A stretch of 64,000 nt of DNA from Microglena sp. YARC (Eukaryota > Chlorophyta > Chlorophyceae > Chlamydomonadales > Chlamydomonadaceae). Shown here in pieces: positions 1 to 9,738 of the stretch. Numbering within the stretch: position 1 is the stretch's first letter; every line of letters starts with the position of its first letter. The position numbers and the translations under genes are program-made. Under the pieces are notes generated by a model, which saw only the letters and a program-made list of their open reading frames with translations, ran no database searches and was not told the DNA's origin. The stretch lies in contig CM039462.1 of the NCBI GenBank assembly GCA_022414725.1, positions 122,404,484 to 122,468,483 on the forward strand, read 5' to 3'.

Positions 1-418
1 GAGGAACGCCCATCGAAGACACTGTCTTCTCAAGCAAGCGAACCCGGATTCACTACACTTTATGAGACATTCGACTGACCACTACGCCTACCCTAAGGAC
101 AGCAGAAGCCCAGAAGCTTCGAGAGCAGATATACTACTTGGCTTGCGAGTTTCACACAGTTCACTCGCGATTCTGAGACCGGAGATCGCGGAAACGCATT
201 CATTAGGTGAGTTTGCATCGGAGACGCTTTTTGAATCGTTCCATTCTGACACCAACAAAGAAAGTTAGGGCCTCCCAAAGTTGACAACAACAACTTACTT
301 CCCTTCGCTGCGGATCTGTGGTTGACATCAGGAGAGGTCGATCGACTGAATGCTTTGCGAAACATCCCAAGTATTTCGGGGTTACTGATGCATTTATATT
401 TGAATTTGTAGGTTGGGG
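1..418. other. No gene seen; repeat relics
   Basis: I see no convincing gene here. The first 13 bases resemble the inner end of the palindromic MITE found elsewhere in the window (ends in GGAACGCCCAT). Positions 113-222 are a diverged direct copy of 42587-42698, so this stretch is part of a dispersed repeat. Short open frames occur on both strands but have no recognisable domain. Confidence 0.4.
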
Positions 419-1330
419 TCACTTGCACTGTTTAAAATTTTTCTGGTCGTATGCCCATCCTCTCGCTTTGTATGCATTTATGACATCGTTGCAAGTGGAG
501 CAATTATTTGCATTATTGGCACCGTAACAACCTGTTGCCGGTGCCTGCGCTGCCTGTGCCTGAGCCCCCGATTGTGCACGATCTTGTGCATCTGCCTGCG
601 CTTGTTCCCGTGCCTCTGCATTCCTGCACTGTTCAAAATTATTCTCATTGTATCCCCATCTTTTCGCTCTGTATGCATTTAAGACATCGTTGCAAGTGTA
701 GCAATTATTTTCATTATTGGCGTCGTAACAACTGGAGGACATAGCGGGTGGTTTCTTCTCTAATTGAGCGAACCCGGTCGTAGCGGGTGGTTTCTTCTCT
801 AATTGAGCGAACCCGGTCGTAGCGGGTGGTTTCTGCTGTAATTGAGCGAACCCGACCGTAGCGGGTGGTTTCTGCTGTAATTGAGCGAAGGCGGCCTTGA
901 AATTGGCGACGTCTCCCTTTGTCATACATATCCCGTCAATGCAGACCTTGGCAGTGGCTCCAGTTACATTCAAAGTTCCTTTGGCCGACAGACCTGTTGA
1001 GAAATTCAATTTCGCGTCCCATTCCTTCTGTTTGCGTTCCATTGCAACGACTTGGGAATTAATGTCGTTAGATCTCGTGTTTACATTCGCTAAACCGTCT
1101 TTCAACATCGTATTAATCTTCACATCATACCGCTTTTGCTTTTTAAGAGAAGAGGAATGAATTGCGTCCGCTTGCTGCGATCGTTTAAACTCGGAATTCA
1201 ACCGCGATACGAGATCTCCCAACTGGTCTTCATGTGTGCTGATCTCTCTTCGCAGGAAAATGTGCGAGGCGACGAGAAAGCCGGCGACGACCAACAATAG
1301 AAAAATAGAGATAAATGCTAAGGATTCCAT
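419..1330 (-). CDS. Membrane-anchored protein with coiled coil and two cysteine modules
   Basis: 303 residues. An uncharged hydrophobic segment at about residues 4-25 should act as an uncleaved signal anchor. A charged, probably coiled-coil stretch follows (about 30-105), then a compact region with VCIDGICMTKGDV near residue 130. Next come four 13-residue repeats of the form FAQLxxKPPATTG (39-bp DNA repeats at about 742-895), and two copies of a cysteine module (CY-x-ANN-x-NNC-x-TCNDV-x-NAY, ending WxYxxxNFxQC) separated by an Ala/Gln/Asp linker. The VCIDGIC-type motif resembles segments I associate with giant-virus virion or membrane proteins, so a structural role is possible but is only inference. 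The frame is intact. The ATG at 1330 is chosen because the membrane anchor follows it at once. Confidence 0.75.
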   Translation of the reverse strand: MESLAFISIFLLLVVAGFLVASHIFLRREISTHEDQLGDLVSRLNSEFKRSQQADAIHSSSLKKQKRYDVKINTMLKDGLANVNTRSNDINSQVVAMERKQKEWDAKLNFSTGLSAKGTLNVTGATAKVCIDGICMTKGDVANFKAAFAQLQQKPPATVGFAQLQQKPPATTGFAQLEKKPPATTGFAQLEKKPPAMSSSCYDANNENNCYTCNDVLNAYRAKRWGYNENNFEQCRNAEAREQAQADAQDRAQSGAQAQAAQAPATGCYGANNANNCSTCNDVINAYKARGWAYDQKNFKQCK

Positions 1331-1494
1331 CCAATTGAATATATTTATTCTCAGATAGTAATATATTTATTCTCAGATAATTACAGGAGATCCCCCAAAA
1401 AATCCTTTCTTGACACTGCTTTATTTACAGACCATGTTTAGCAACCAGTAAAAAAACCGCCTACATATCCCTAATTGGTGGAGTACTGACATGA

Positions 1495-1758
1495 AAAGGG
1501 TTGCGCATACCTGTCAGGAACTGGCCAGATCAGCCAGCCGTCTCACCAGCAGGTCATCTGTATGACCGTTGTTGGATAGAAAAATGGGTGCGTGCAAGTG
1601 CCACCGATCCATTCACTCGCAATCCATTAGATGTGAGTCAGCTCTGTCCAGTATCACCGGAGTTCGCGTCAGAAATTGCAGAAGAAAGACGCAATCATGC
1701 CATCGCATTGTTCCCACCAGGGTTTGTGGAATCGATGAGGAGCGGATTGATTGATTGA
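1495..1758 (+). pseudogene. U-box domain fragment (E3 ubiquitin-ligase type)
   Basis: About 85 residues match the U-box pattern. There is an initial PVxxWPDQPAVSPAGHLYDR, then an IEKWVRA helix, then TDPFTRNPLDVSQLCP, which corresponds to the family's DPxTRxPL segment. U-box proteins bind E2 enzymes and promote ubiquitin transfer. No in-frame ATG lies upstream: a TGA sits at 1492-1494, while an ATG at 1491 is one base out of frame. The start is therefore lost or shifted by an indel. No substrate-binding domain follows; the frame ends in a GATT-rich run (about 1745-1770). It could be a small stand-alone U-box gene with one sequencing error, or the remnant of a larger ligase. Confidence 0.6.
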
Positions 1759-1867
1759 TTGATTGATCCGATCCTCCTACAGTCGGAAGACGGAATGCCA
1801 CGACGATGAGATGACGCACACGGCGGCCCCTCGTCCAGACTCATCACGCACACGGACGGAACTGATA

Positions 1868-1975
1868 CGTGGCGGCTTCTCGCATCATGGCGGCACCTGT
1901 CGAGTCGAGTCACAAAGCGACCTCTCGCATTACATGACGGCGGAACCTGTCGTGTCGAGTCGAGGCAAAGATAAC
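1868..1975. repeat. Minisatellite with CTCGCATCACGGCGG core
   Basis: Two to three imperfect units of a GC-rich repeat with the core CTCGCATCACGGCGG followed by ACCTGTCGAGTCGAGTCAC. The same unit forms arrays at about 18195-18370 and 24285-24470. No coding function is apparent. Confidence 0.7.
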
Positions 1976-2370
1976 AAACATCACTTGGATGAGAACCGTC
2001 TCACATTAACATTATAACAAGCGGTGAAGCCCCTTTCACCTCCCCACAGCGGAGAGGATCCAGTGGCACACGTCGGACATCCATCCTCGACCGCATGCCG
2101 CAGTGGACTTCGCACACGCATTTTAACCCTAAACCCGTGTGTGGGTTTAGAATACCCAAACGGAGTATAAATTCTGGACAAATCCATTTCCTTACATATT
2201 TTCTCAATCATCATCACGAAATATCCACTTGATAAGCAGGTCACGTCGGAGGACGAGGACGAGGAGGAGGAGATTGTGATGCACACTCGGACCGGTATGG
2301 ACGCGCTTCAGATGGAACTCGTGGTTTTGATCATGCGCCGAGCAGGCAGTTGAAGAAGGACGGGAACTGG
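1976..2370. other. Intergenic; partial dispersed repeat
   Basis: Positions 2025-2055 match the start of a dispersed repeat (GAAGCCCCTTTCACCTC) seen more fully at 10162-10244 and 38792-38865. A single AACCCTAAACCC telomere-like motif is present near 2127. Nothing else is recognised before the ankyrin gene. Confidence 0.4.
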
Positions 2371-3960
2371 ATGCACGCAGGATTCATCAGTCGAGCCATG
2401 CATACTGCTTTCGCGGATGACGCTGCATGTGAAGCACAGGCGCTCGTGGACAGATGTGATCATCTCAATCAGAACCCCATGAGGATAGCGTGTAAGGCCG
2501 GGCGAGCCGACGTCGTCAGCATATTGCTAAAAGATCACAACGACATCCGGGCATTGGAGTACGCCGCTGATGGAGGCCATGTGGATCTGTGCAAGCTTCT
2601 TATGGATCTGGAGTTTGCAGGCAAGCACTGCGCCAAGGCAGATGCCAATAATGGCCAGGCACTGAGTGTCGCTGCTAAGGGAGGTCATGTGGATGTCTGC
2701 AAGGTTCTGATGAATCCTGAGTTCGCTGCGAGAAGCACCGTGCCAAAGCTTATACATACTACAGCTACGCACTGAGGTACGCCGCTAGTGGAGGCCATCT
2801 CGATGTCTGCAAGGTTCTGATGAATCCTGAGTTCGCGGCGAGAAGCACCGGCCAAGGCAGATGAAAACAACAGTGATGCACTGAGGTTCGCCGCTCGGGG
2901 AGGCTATCTGGATGTCTGCAAGATTCTGATGAATCCTGAGTTCGCGGGCGAGGAGCACCGGGCCAAGGCAAATGCCATTGACAGTCTAGCACTGATGATC
3001 GCCGCTAGTGGAGGCCATCTCGATGTCTGCAATGTTTTGATGAATCCTGAGTTCGCGGGCGAGGAGCACCGAGCCAAGGCAGATGAGAACAACAGTGATG
3101 CACTAAGTGCCGCCTCTGCGAGAGGCCATCTCGATGTCTGCAAGGTTCTGATGGATCCTGAGTTCGCAGGCGAGGAGCACCGAGCCAAAGCTGATTCATT
3201 ATACAGCAAGGCACTAAGTGCCGCCGCTAGTGGAGGCCATCTCGATGTCTGCAAGATTCTGATGAATCCTGAGTTCGCTGGCGAGGAGCACCGGGCCAAG
3301 GCAAATGACTACAACAGTGATGCACTAAGTGCCGCCGCTCGGCGAGGCTATATCGATATCTGCAAGGTTCTGATGGATCCTTTGTTAGCGGGCGAGGAGC
3401 ACCGAGCCAAGGCAGATGACATTAACTGCCATGCACTGAGTTCCGCCGCTAGTGGAGGCCATCTCGATGTCTGCAAGATTCTGATGAATCCTGAGTTCGC
3501 GGCGAGGAGCACCGGGCCAAGGCAGATGACATTAACAGCCAGGCACTGAGGTTCGCCGCTAGTGGAGGCTATCTCGATGTCTGCAAGATTCTGATGAATC
3601 CTTTGTTCGCGGCGAGGAGCACCGAGCCAAAGCAGATGACAATAATAGCCAGGCACTGAGTGCCGGCGCTAAGGGAGGTCATGTGGATGTCTGCAAGGTT
3701 CTGATGGATCCTTTGTTTGCGGGCGAGGAGCACCGAGCCAAGGCAGATGACGACAACAGTCAGGCACTGAGGGCCGGCGCTAAGGAGGTCATGTGGATGT
3801 CTGCAAGATTCTGATGGATCCTGAGTTCGCAGGCGAGGAGCACCGAGCCAAGGCAGATGACGACAACAGTCAGGCACTGAGGCCGGCGCTAAGGGAGGCT
3901 ATCTGGATGTCTGCAAGGTTCTGATGGATTCTTTGTTACACTCGACGGGCGGAGGACCAC
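2371..3960 (+). pseudogene. Ankyrin-repeat protein, frameshifted
   Basis: The translation contains about a dozen 37-residue ankyrin-like units of the form GHLDVCKVLMDPEFAGEEHRA, including the helix signature xxGHxDVCKxLM. The N-terminal part (2371-2775) is the most diverged and may hold the original start; ATG 2371 is the first methionine in the frame. At least four single-base deletions break the array, most at the same spot in the unit: GCGGGCGAGG is reduced to GCGGCGAGG near 2840, 3500 and 3617. The longest intact piece is 2929-3549. Ankyrin arrays bind proteins, and giant viruses often encode many of them. The recurrent loss in a G run could be a sequencing artefact or slippage. The array fades out near 3960 with no clear C-terminal domain. 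Confidence 0.75.
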
Positions 3961-3992
3961 CGTGCCAAAGCAGATGACATTAATAGCCATGT

Positions 3993-4124
3993 TTGTTTGT
4001 GAAAGATTCTCTACATTTCGATAGTTATTTTACGTGTCCTCATGTGCAGACACATGTTTTTCAGAGTCTGTTGTTTGTTAAAGATTCTCTACATTTCGAC
4101 AGTTATTTTACGTGTCCTCGTGTG
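3993..4124. repeat. Direct repeat, two copies of about 54 bp
   Basis: Copies at 3993-4046 and 4071-4124 share AAAGATTCTCTACATTTCG and TTATTTTACGTGTCCTC with few differences, directly after the broken ankyrin array. Function unknown. Confidence 0.7.
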
Positions 4125-4326
4125 TACACCAAGGAGGCTTTCTCAAGCAGACCCCAGTCCGTTGACTTACTGTCTTCAGGAGATTGATACAATCTAAAAA
4201 GTACACGTCCATCCTCCATTCATCCTCACACATACAGTACCAAGGCGGCGTATCAACAACCGCATGTACTCAACGAAAAGCCGTGTGTATCAAGCAGGCT
4301 TGGAAATGGAAAAACGTTGAGATCAC

Positions 4327-4849
4327 CTACGTGTGAGGAGATTTAGCTTCGTAATAGCATGGATCGATACAGAATACACAACTGCACGAAAAAACATAAC
4401 AGCAAGCAGCTCCAGAATGCCTTTTCCTGAGCGGAAGATACCCGAATAGCCTTACGTAATCGTCCATGTATTCCCATGTGTTTGCCGTGTACGTATTTTC
4501 TATCTCTACAATCTTCTTCAATCGAGCAGCATTCTGGGCGTACTCAATTTTGGCACCAGATAATAGGTGGATTGTCGTTCCGTCAAACGTGAACATAGTC
4601 TTATTCATCACGTTCGATGTATGCCTGTAGTAGAATGTCTCTTTGTACAGGTCGAGTATTTCTAAACATTCTTGGCGTCATCCTCATTATCGAATACCAC
4701 CGTTCCATGTAAAATAAAATGTTTGCCATTCCACGTACTGCCTGAAACTGTGAAACACGCATACATGCTGGTATCCAACTTCTTGAAGTTATCCATTGTT
4801 TCTGTTTTACACAGAAGAGATAGGGTGCGCAAAGCAATATACTAGACAT
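4327..4849 (-). pseudogene. Hypothetical protein, two overlapping frames
   Basis: Two open frames on the minus strand, 4849-4601 and 4611-4327, overlap by 11 bases. Read through with one indel they give a single protein of about 175 residues. I recognise no domain. The C-terminal part contains a short cysteine-rich, hydrophobic stretch. They could instead be two small overlapping genes, but the short overlap and the many single-base breaks elsewhere favour one frameshifted gene. A MITE lies 20 bp upstream of the start. Confidence 0.4.
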
Positions 4850-4868
4850 AGTCTTGATTTCTTATACT

Positions 4869-4991
4869 TAATGGGCGTTCCTGACTCCCGGCCGATTTTG
4901 ACTAGTTGCGAAACATGGTATGGAGCGGATTTGTGATTCCTTCGATCATGTAACTTCAAAAAAAACGACCGGGAGACAGGAACGCCCATTA
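4869..4991. mobile_element. Palindromic MITE (TAATGGGCGTTCC ends), short copy
   Basis: Flanked by TA on both sides. The ends are inverted repeats: TAATGGGCGTTCCTG at the left and CAGGAACGCCCATTA at the right, each followed inward by a diverged CCCGGCCGATTTT. No coding capacity. This is the shortest of the full-length copies; others lie at 22530-22697, 33762-33930 and 47203-47382, with half copies at 5320-5386 and 29147-29232. Confidence 0.85.
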
Positions 4992-5239
4992 TGGTTAAAA
5001 CTTTGAGATCGAGATGAAATCGGAAGCAATAAAGTGTTACACTCAATAATGTTAAAGTATATTGTGACAGTCTCGGGGACCTGGCTCTGGCTCGACTTGT
5101 ACTTCAAGGAGGGGCGACCACGTGTGACGACACCTCCTCGACTTTTACAGGCGCTTTTCAAGGTGACTTTCGAAGCCCAGCACTTATCCTCGATCCCTTC
5201 AACACGACGATAGTTTTTCAGCGACCAATATGATTGCAT
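4992..5239 (-). CDS. Hypothetical protein, truncated by the MITE
   Basis: An open frame of about 83 residues runs from the ATG at 5239 straight into the MITE at 4991. Its natural C-terminus has probably been lost. No domain is recognised; the middle is basic and Ser/Gln-rich. It is kept as a possible gene only because the frame is open over the whole interval. Confidence 0.3.
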
Positions 5240-5319
5240 GATGTTTTATATACTCAATAATGCAAATTGCAAGCCAGTAGTAGTAGCAGGCGAATCCCAA
5301 AAACTAAATAAATATATTG

Positions 5320-5640
5320 CCGATTTTTTTAAATTTCTAATCAGGATTTAGAGCCTCCTGAACGACTCTCTAGCTTGAGACAAATGCAAATTGTATTTCT
5401 TACATTAAGGAATTCAAGTTTCATCAAGTTTTGTAACCGATCTTGTCAATACAGATATTGTCTTCAGGAGTTTGATTAACACAAAACATTCAAATCTTCA
5501 AAGTAGCCTGAAAAGTCCAAGTGCTAGCTCACATCGTGCGCATCAATAATTATTTTCAAAGCGTTCCTGTCTCATAATCAAATATTTCCGCTACATCTGG
5601 GCACACGCAGCGATATTTTTCGCTAGAGCAAACTGAACAC
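5320..5640 (-). mobile_element. Half MITE plus transposase C-terminal relic
   Basis: 5320-5386 is one arm of the MITE family (CCGATTTTTTTAAATTTC and onwards). From about 5430 to 5640 the minus strand is a decayed copy of the transposase C-terminus seen better at 20519-20890. Shared blocks are GATCTTGTCAATACAGATA, ACATCGTGCGCATCAATAAT and GAGCAAACTGAACACATT. The relic forms the distorted 3' end of the neighbouring ankyrin gene. Confidence 0.65.
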
Positions 5641-7981
5641 ATTTCTGAGGATAAATACTTGCTCTACGGTGGCAAGAAAGAAACGTGTCTTGCCTAACGG
5701 AAGACCTAGATTCTGTCCAGATGTACTCGGGGCCAGCCGCCTCTGGATCCATCAGCAGCAAGCAGACATAGGCGTGACCTTCCTTTGCAGCCTCCCACAA
5801 GGCCTAGCTGTCGTTAGAGTTCGCCAGGGCCCTGAACTCAAGTCCAGCACTGCTGGATCCATCAGCAGCTTGCAGACATCTGCGTGACCGTCCTTCGCAG
5901 CCTCCCGCAATGCTCTGCTTTTGACAGAGTTCGCCAGGGCCCTGAACTCAAGTCCAGCCACCTCTGGATCCATCAGCAGCTTGCAGACATCTGCGTGACC
6001 TTCCTTGGCAGCTGCCCACAAGGCCCTGCTGTTGACAGAGTTCGCCAGGGCCCTGAACTCAAGTCCAGCCACCGCTGGATCCATGAGCAGCTTGCAGACA
6101 TCTGCGTGACCTGCATTGGCACCCACAAACAAGGTCCAGCTGTCGCTAGAGTTCGCCCGGGCCCTGTACTTGAGTCCAGCTACATCTGGATCCATCAGCA
6201 GCTTGCAGACATCTGCGTGACCTTCCTTTGCAGACACCACCAATGCCCAGCTGCCGCTAGAGTTCGCATGTGCCCTGTACTCAAGTCCAGCCACAGCTGG
6301 ATCCATCAGTAGCTTGCAGACATCTGCGTGGCCTTCTTTGGCAGCCGCCCCCAAGGCCCTGCTGTCGTCGGAGTTTGCCCGGGCCCTGAACTCAAGTCCA
6401 GCCACCTCTGGATCCATCAGCAGCTTGCAGACATCTGCGTGACCTGCATTGGCAGCCGCCCACAATGCCCAGCTGTCGTCGGAGTTTGCCCGGGCCCTGA
6501 ACTCAACTCCAGCCACCGCTGGATCCATCAGAAGCTTGCAGACATCTGCGTGACCTACCTCCGCAGCACTCCACAAGGCCCTGCTGTCGATTGAGTTAGC
6601 CCGGGCCCTGAACTCAAGTCCAGCCACCTCTGGATCCATCAACATCTTGCAGACATCTGCGTGACCTGCCTTGGCAGACGCCCACAATGCCCTGCTGTCG
6701 CTAGAGTTCGCCAGGGCCCTGAACTCAAGTCCAGCCACCTCTGGATCCCATGAGCAGCTTGCAGACATCTGCGTGACCTTCATTGGCAGCCGTCCCCAAG
6801 GCCCTGCTGTCGCTAGAGTTCGCCAGAGCCCTGAACTCAACTCCAGCCACCGCTGGATCCATCAGCAGCTTGCAGACATCTGCGTGACCTGCATTGGCAG
6901 CCGCCCACAAGGCCCAGCTGTCGCTAGAGTTCGCCAGGGCCATGTACTCAAGTCCAGCCACCTCTGGATCCATGAGCAGCTTGCAGACATCTGCGTGGCC
7001 TTCTTTGGCAGCCGCCCACAATGCTCTGCTGTCGCTAGAGTTCGCCAGGGCCCTGAACTCAAGTCCAGCCACCACTGGATCCATGAGCAGCTTGCAGACA
7101 TCGGCGTGACCTTCATTGGCAGCCGCCCACAAGGCCCTGCTGTCTCTAGAGTTCGTCAGGGCCCTGAACTCAATTCCAGCCACCGCTGGATCCATCAGCA
7201 ATTTGCAGACATCTACTTGACCTTCATTGGCACACACAAACAAGGCCCTGCTGTCTCTAGAGTTCGCCAGGGCCCTGAACTCAAGTCCAGCCACCGCTGG
7301 ATCCATGAGCAGCTTGCAGACATCTGCGTGACCTGCATTGGCACCCACCAACAATGCCCAGCTGTCGCTAGAGTTCGCCTGGGCCCTGAACTCGAGTCCA
7401 GCCGCCATTGGATCCATGAGCAGCTTGCAGACATCGGCGTGACCTTCCTTGGCCGCCGCCCATAAGGCCCTGCTGTCGCTAGAGTTCGCCATGGCCCTGA
7501 ACTCGAGTCCAGCCTCCACTGGATCCATCAGCAGCTTGCAGACATCGGCGTGACCTTCCTTGGCGGCCGCCCATAAGGCCCTGCTGTCGCTAGAGTTCGC
7601 CTTGGCCCTGAACTCAAGTCCAGCCACCGCTGGATCCATCAGCAGCTTACAGACATCTGCGTGACCGGCCTTGGCACCCACATAGAGAAGATTGTTTTCA
7701 TTTTGGTTCGCCCTAAATTGTAGGGTCCCCTGAACCTGTACAAGAGGATTGGACACCAAGCATACTGCTAGAAGGTCGGCGCGCCCCCCTTTCGCCATCA
7801 TCTCTCCAACGAGCTGTGGTGGTTTGATCAGTCCGGCAAGGGGCAATCCTGAAAATCTTTTGCGCAGAGTTTTGCACACTAATACAATCTGGGGGTTGGA
7901 AGAGAATAGGGCAATACGATCAAGAATGTCACAGGGAACCGACGTTAGGAATGGAAACGATGATCGAGTGTGAGATTGCAT
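5641..7981 (-). pseudogene. F-box / ankyrin-repeat protein, frameshifted
   Basis: An F-box-like N-terminus (PCDILDRIALFSSNPQIVLV, then CKTLRKRF) is followed by about 19 ankyrin-like units of 37 residues (GHADVCKLLMDPAVAGLEFRA, 111-bp period). F-box proteins of this kind in large DNA viruses are thought to present ankyrin-bound targets to SCF ubiquitin ligases. The start at 7981 is chosen over 8005 because the 18859 paralogue begins at the matching methionine and the upstream DNA is conserved. Breaks: an extra G near 6745 (ATGGGATCC for ATGGATCC) and a lost base near 5852. The last repeat runs into a transposase relic at 5640, so the original C-terminus is gone. Long open frames on the opposite strand are repeat-phase artefacts. 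Confidence 0.8.
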
Positions 7982-8062
7982 TTCGATGAACATGTGTATA
8001 TTCATGCAAGCGCACAGGATGGTATAAATAAATAATGAGTTGGATAAACCCTATAAACCATT
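7982..8062 (-). promoter_or_regulatory. Upstream region shared by the two F-box/ankyrin genes
   Basis: Reading toward the gene, CCTGTGCGCTTGCATG and ACACATGTT(T/C)AT lie just before the start codon here and before the gene at 18859. Further up, the AT-rich block TATAAATAAATAATGAG is present at both loci, but in opposite orientation relative to the gene. It may contain the promoter; this is inferred from conservation only. Confidence 0.4.
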
Positions 8063-8164
8063 GGTTGCACTTGCCTGTCGGTAGCTGTAGCGGTATCTGC
8101 AAAGCGGTAGCGGTATCTGCAAGCGGTAGCACGACACACGATGCACAAGTCGACGCCAGAAACT

Positions 8165-8310
8165 GAGGACGTTTTGTAAACGATCTTGTCAATACAGATA
8201 TTGTCTTCACAAAACATTCAAGGACTGTAAAAGTTACATCTTCAAAGTAGCCTGAAAAGCAAAGTGCTGGCTCACATCGTGCGCATCAATAATCATTTCC
8301 ATTGGTGCCC
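8165..8310 (-). mobile_element. Transposase C-terminal relic
   Basis: Same family as 20519-20890 and 5430-5640: shared blocks GATCTTGTCAATACAGATA, CAAAACATTCAAGG and ACATCGTGCGCATCAATAAT. No terminal repeat is preserved at this copy. Confidence 0.6.
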
Positions 8311-8461
8311 GCGAAGCGCACGGCCTGTACACAGTGCCCTCCTGCCGACCATTCTCGGACCAGCTCCCGTGCGAGAGAGTCGTACTCGTGTCGAAACACC
8401 ACCCACTTGCTCGAGGCGCCCACGTGGATAATTGGATTAATAGGGAATGGTACTACTTTGC

Positions 8462-8584
8462 CTCCTGGTATCACCGGATGAGGAAGAGGCTTCAACCTGC
8501 TGCACCCCCCAACGTTGCCCAAAAGCAACGATCTGCAGTCAGGATGATTATAAGGTGTGCCCACTTTATTTGAGAACAACTGTA
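8462..8584 (-). mobile_element. Relic with TACAGTTGTTCTC terminal repeat (family C)
   Basis: Ends at the plus-strand GAGAACAACTGTA (8572-8584). Inward it carries the conserved blocks GTGGG(C/A)AC, CATCCAGACTGCAGATCGTTG-like sequence and CAACGTTGGGGG (seen here in reverse). Related copies: 12663-12800, 28366-28424, 40396-40535. Read inward to outward, the strand encodes a conserved short tail (LHPQRCPKATICS) that may be the end of a lost transposon protein. Confidence 0.55.
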
Positions 8585-8596
8585 CACAACACCAAG

Positions 8597-8871
8597 ATGT
8601 GTATGCCCGTTGTCTTTGTCCAATATATCCACCAAATGGGTGCTTCTATCCGTGTATACGATGACATTCCCGATGACATGGTCGTTCGCCTCTCTGCGGA
8701 TGCGGAAAATGGAGGCGGCCAAGGATTGGTCGAGGCAGTGCACTCATGGACGTGTTCTACAAAACGCATGGATACGGAAGGGAAATCAGGCAGGGCGACT
8801 ACCGCACAACGCCCAAATGGACGATGATCATGAACAAATGCGCAGTATTCTGCCTGAAGCAGTGTCATTAG
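8597..8871 (+). pseudogene. Small hypothetical gene, one frameshift
   Basis: The frame from ATG 8597 (MCMPVVFVQYIHQMGASIRV) is open to about 8735. A second frame from there ends at TAG 8869-8871 with a plausible composition (FYKTHGYGREIRQGDY). Joined by one indel this gives about 92 residues. No family is recognised. It lies between two transposon relics and could be transposon-derived. Confidence 0.35.
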
Positions 8872-8930
8872 TAGCATGTCCTTGACCAAGAACGATTTGC
8901 AGGATGAAACATATATCAGATGGAAATAAA

Positions 8931-9190
8931 TGTACGACATCGCCGTTAGAAAATTGGCGTTAAGAATGGTCGCTGACTTGGGTGTGTTAAAAACTTCTGT
9001 GTTTACGAACATCAGTCGTTCTACTCTGTGGAGATGGAAACGCTTTGGTGTAAATCGAAAACGACGTGAATTTGTAAGTAAACTTTTTGAGACGAACAAA
9101 GAGTTGTTGAATTTTTTTTTATTGTCAACTCAATGCACAACCGCAAGAGGTGTTGTTGCATTTTTCAAAAGTACTCACAATTTAAGATTA
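8931..9190 (+). pseudogene. IS630/Tc1-mariner transposase, N-terminal fragment
   Basis: Begins MYDIAVRKLALRMVADLGVL and is nearly identical to residues 1-90 of the intact transposase at 42832-43818. It covers the helix-turn-helix DNA-binding part (SRSTLWRWKRFG). It lacks the whole DDE catalytic region and diverges after LSTKKV. Confidence 0.8.
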
Positions 9191-9289
9191 TCAACTAAAA
9201 AAGTTGATTATGGGTATAAGGAAATGTGCGTGCAATATTGTATCACCATGAGAAGAAGAAGTAGTGTCAGACAAAGGAGAAGGGGCTAA

Positions 9290-9591
9290 AACGTTTGAGA
9301 AGCAGAAGATGGTGGTAAATAACGTCAAGGTCCACTAAGTACTGCACTGTCACAACAGTGTCAAAAGCGCATCCAATGTGGCTATAGTGCAACCTGGAAC
9401 CTAGACGTGAACTCTGCTGAACCTTCTTCTGCTTCTGATAACGTGGAGCGACCGGATGTATTCTGTGTTCCCTCGCCCCCCCCCTAAAACCCCAGCTTCC
9501 GGAGAGGCAAATGTGGGCGCTCAACCAACCGACCCACCTGGGTCAGTTAGCAGCTTACAATTGTTATCCTCTGGGCCAGCTTAAATGCTGA
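9290..9591 (+). pseudogene. Fanzor C-terminal fragment
   Basis: Translation in mixed frames gives the same C-terminal pieces as the Fanzor at 14759-16818: EKQKMVVNNVKVH, then a diverged ATWNxDVN (normally RDVNAAKNLL, the third RuvC motif region), then the tail with PTDP-GSVSSLQLLSSGPA. Several indels and substitutions are present, including loss of the RDVNAAKN core. Not functional. Confidence 0.65.
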
Positions 9592-9713
9592 AATACGGGA
9601 TGAAGGACACGAAGGATTGGGACCTTGATACAAAACCTTTAGCTGACCTACCCAATCAATTGGGTTCAAGGGTCACCGGTAAGGGTGTCCCACAAATTCT
9701 GTCTCTGACTGTA
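9592..9713 (+). ncRNA. Candidate Fanzor omega-RNA / conserved 3' end
   Basis: About 122 bp between the Fanzor stop and the terminal repeat. It is almost identical to the minus strand of 14630-14758 and of 27829-27962, even though the protein is decayed or absent here. It contains a short hairpin, ACCCAAT-C-AATTGGGT. In TnpB/Fanzor systems the guide RNA scaffold lies at this 3' position and the guide is the flanking sequence after the element end. The assignment is inferred from position and conservation only. Confidence 0.4.
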
Positions 9714-9738
9714 CAACACATTGTATACGCTTATAAAC

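Larger units (their letters stand above)
8903..9713 (+). mobile_element. Chimeric transposon relic (transposase N-terminus + Fanzor tail)
   Basis: The left part (8903-9190) matches the start of the composite element at 42785-46306: GATGAAACATATATCAGATG, then the transposase N-terminus. From about 9285 the sequence switches to the C-terminus and 3' end of the other Fanzor element (14630-17010). It ends exactly at that element's terminal repeat, CTCTGACTGTA, at 9713. The left terminal repeat itself is missing. This is either a recombinant between two transposon families or one element inserted into the other and then deleted. Confidence 0.7.

Noticed and set aside
6671..7465. 264-codon plus-strand frame opposite the ankyrin gene
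   Set aside because: It is the mirror of the 111-bp ankyrin repeat; no stop arises because the unit is a multiple of three. The sense strand has the ankyrin consensus.
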